This document shows, one piece after another, positions 63,384 through 64,000 of a DNA stretch of 64,000 bases (position 1 is its first letter; every line of letters starts with the position of its first letter). The notes below the pieces were generated by a model. It did not search any database. It was not told where the DNA came from and saw only the letters and a list, made by a program, of their open reading frames with translations. This DNA comes from [Eubacterium] infirmum (GTDB lineage Bacteria; Bacillota; Clostridia; Peptostreptococcales; Anaerovoracaceae): NCBI GenBank assembly GCA_900450455.1, contig UGGN01000001.1, forward strand, positions 434,001 through 498,000, read 5' to 3'. Both the position numbers and the translations under genes were made by a program.

Positions 63384-63404
63384 CATAGCGTTTTGACGGC
63401 ATCA

Positions 63405-63452
63405 AAAAAGACTTGTACAAGATGCCGGATAAGCAGTGCACAAGCCTTTTTA
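63405..63452. terminator. Bidirectional terminator between MATE and phzF-like genes
   Basis: AAAAAGACTTGTACA pairs with TGCACAAGCCTTTTT (two mismatches), T-runs on both strands. An overlapping alternative stem CGGCATC/GATGCCG (63397-63427) is also possible. Confidence 0.7.
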
Positions 63453-63459
63453 TATAATT

Positions 63460-64000
63460 TTATAGCATGATTTCGCCGCTTGCGAGCACAACGGCCTTGC
63501 CTCCGACTTTGATGTTGCAGTCAACGGAGCCGTCAGCCTTTGAGTCTGCAGTAATTTCGGTGAGTATTTCCGACGGTCTACCCATGGCTTCTCCCTGAAC
63601 CAGATGGCAGCGGTCATTAGCGCCAATCACTCTATTTAGGTAGAGATAGTATGTCAAAGCACCGCTGGATGTTCCCGTTGCAGCCTCCTCGTCTATATCG
63701 TATAGAGGAGCGAAGTTTCTGCAGTGTGCGGTGATGCCGTCCTCAGAATCGAGAGTAAATGCGTGAACACCTGTAACTTTGTACTCCTCGGAAACCTTTG
63801 ATAGAAGGAACATATCAGGCTGAAGAGCCTCTAGCTCATCTCTTGTCTTAAACGGCAGAATTATGTCCGGAAGTCCGGTCGAGATAATCATAGGGCGAAG
63901 ATCCAGACTTGCATCGTACTCAGCACCCATTATCTCGTAGATTCTATCCAGCTCGAGCGGATTATCCATAAGGTGCATGAACTTAGGCGCAGCCATTCCC
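63460..64000 (-). CDS. PhzF-family isomerase, C-terminal part
   Basis: At least 179 residues; the frame is open to the window edge, so the N-terminal ~100 residues are outside. CRNFAPLYDIDEEAATGTSSGALTYYL (~95-121) is the conserved PhzF segment (F-A-P-x-x-G-I-x-E-D-x-A-T-G-S-A), here with Asp/Glu variants. PhzF-like proteins isomerise diaminopimelate-type or other metabolites; the substrate is not known. Confidence 0.88.
   Translation of the reverse strand, partial: GMAAPKFMHLMDNPLELDRIYEIMGAEYDASLDLRPMIISTGLPDIILPFKTRDELEALQPDMFLLSKVSEEYKVTGVHAFTLDSEDGITAHCRNFAPLYDIDEEAATGTSSGALTYYLYLNRVIGANDRCHLVQGEAMGRPSEILTEITADSKADGSVDCNIKVGGKAVVLASGEIML

Overview
The window looks like the chromosome of a low-to-mid GC anaerobic Firmicute of class Clostridia. 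The signs are CWB2-type cell-wall-binding repeats, an F420-ligase-like protein, a DUF1858/DUF438/hemerythrin/PAS protein, a cobalamin riboswitch, and the gene order rluA-lepB-smpB-ssrA. I favour a relative of Mogibacterium or other Family XIII (Anaerovoracaceae), but this placement is only an inference.

Layout. 1-2030 is chromosome: the end of an M20 peptidase, tRNA-Arg(ACG), a tRNA-Lys remnant and an F420-ligase-like gene on the minus strand. About 2.1-30.4 kb is a visibly more AT-rich integrative and conjugative element (ICE). About 30.5-43.6 kb is chromosome: a structured leader, uvrB-uvrA, pncB, SemiSWEET, fba, rluA, lepB, smpB and ssrA (tmRNA). 43.6-46 kb is a decayed accessory patch (YjzC-like gene, remnant of a DUF4143-type gene, HNH nuclease, GNAT). 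46-51.6 kb is a cobalamin-riboswitch-controlled surface protein of 1,791 residues. 53-64 kb is ordinary chromosome: DUF438 protein, ABC exporter, cysK, prepilin peptidase, truA, a WecA/TagO-like transferase, MATE and PhzF. Two apparently identical 1,344-bp IS1249-family copies (37.4 and 51.7 kb) each carry perfect 8-bp target duplications.

The ICE. It has a replication/partition module (replisome organiser, ParA, ParB), a palindrome-rich candidate oriT next to a MobV relaxase, and a type IV secretion set (VirB2-like, VirB4, NlpC/P60 hydrolase, VirB6-like CD3337/EF1877 protein, small membrane subunits, VirD4). It also carries a thioester/Cna-B adhesin, an SSB, and 'polyvalent' conflict proteins (RadC/JAB, ArdC-zincin, DUF3991-Toprim). 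There is no tyrosine or serine integrase. The only recombinase is an IS30-family DDE transposase at the right end, as known for staphylococcal ICE6013.

Most notable: six otherwise unrelated ICE proteins end in the same acidic tail, roughly (D/E)3-4-hydrophobic-E-F/L. A seventh copy lies just out of frame at the end of a repeat protein. Three of the transcription units with tailed genes are headed by an almost identical hairpin-plus-RBS cassette, seen three times. I suggest these proteins form one set, either sent through the conjugation channel with the DNA or docking on a shared partner by an SSB-tip-like peptide. Also notable are three hairpins with different stems but the same GACAG loop, spaced about 105 bp apart, in the candidate oriT.
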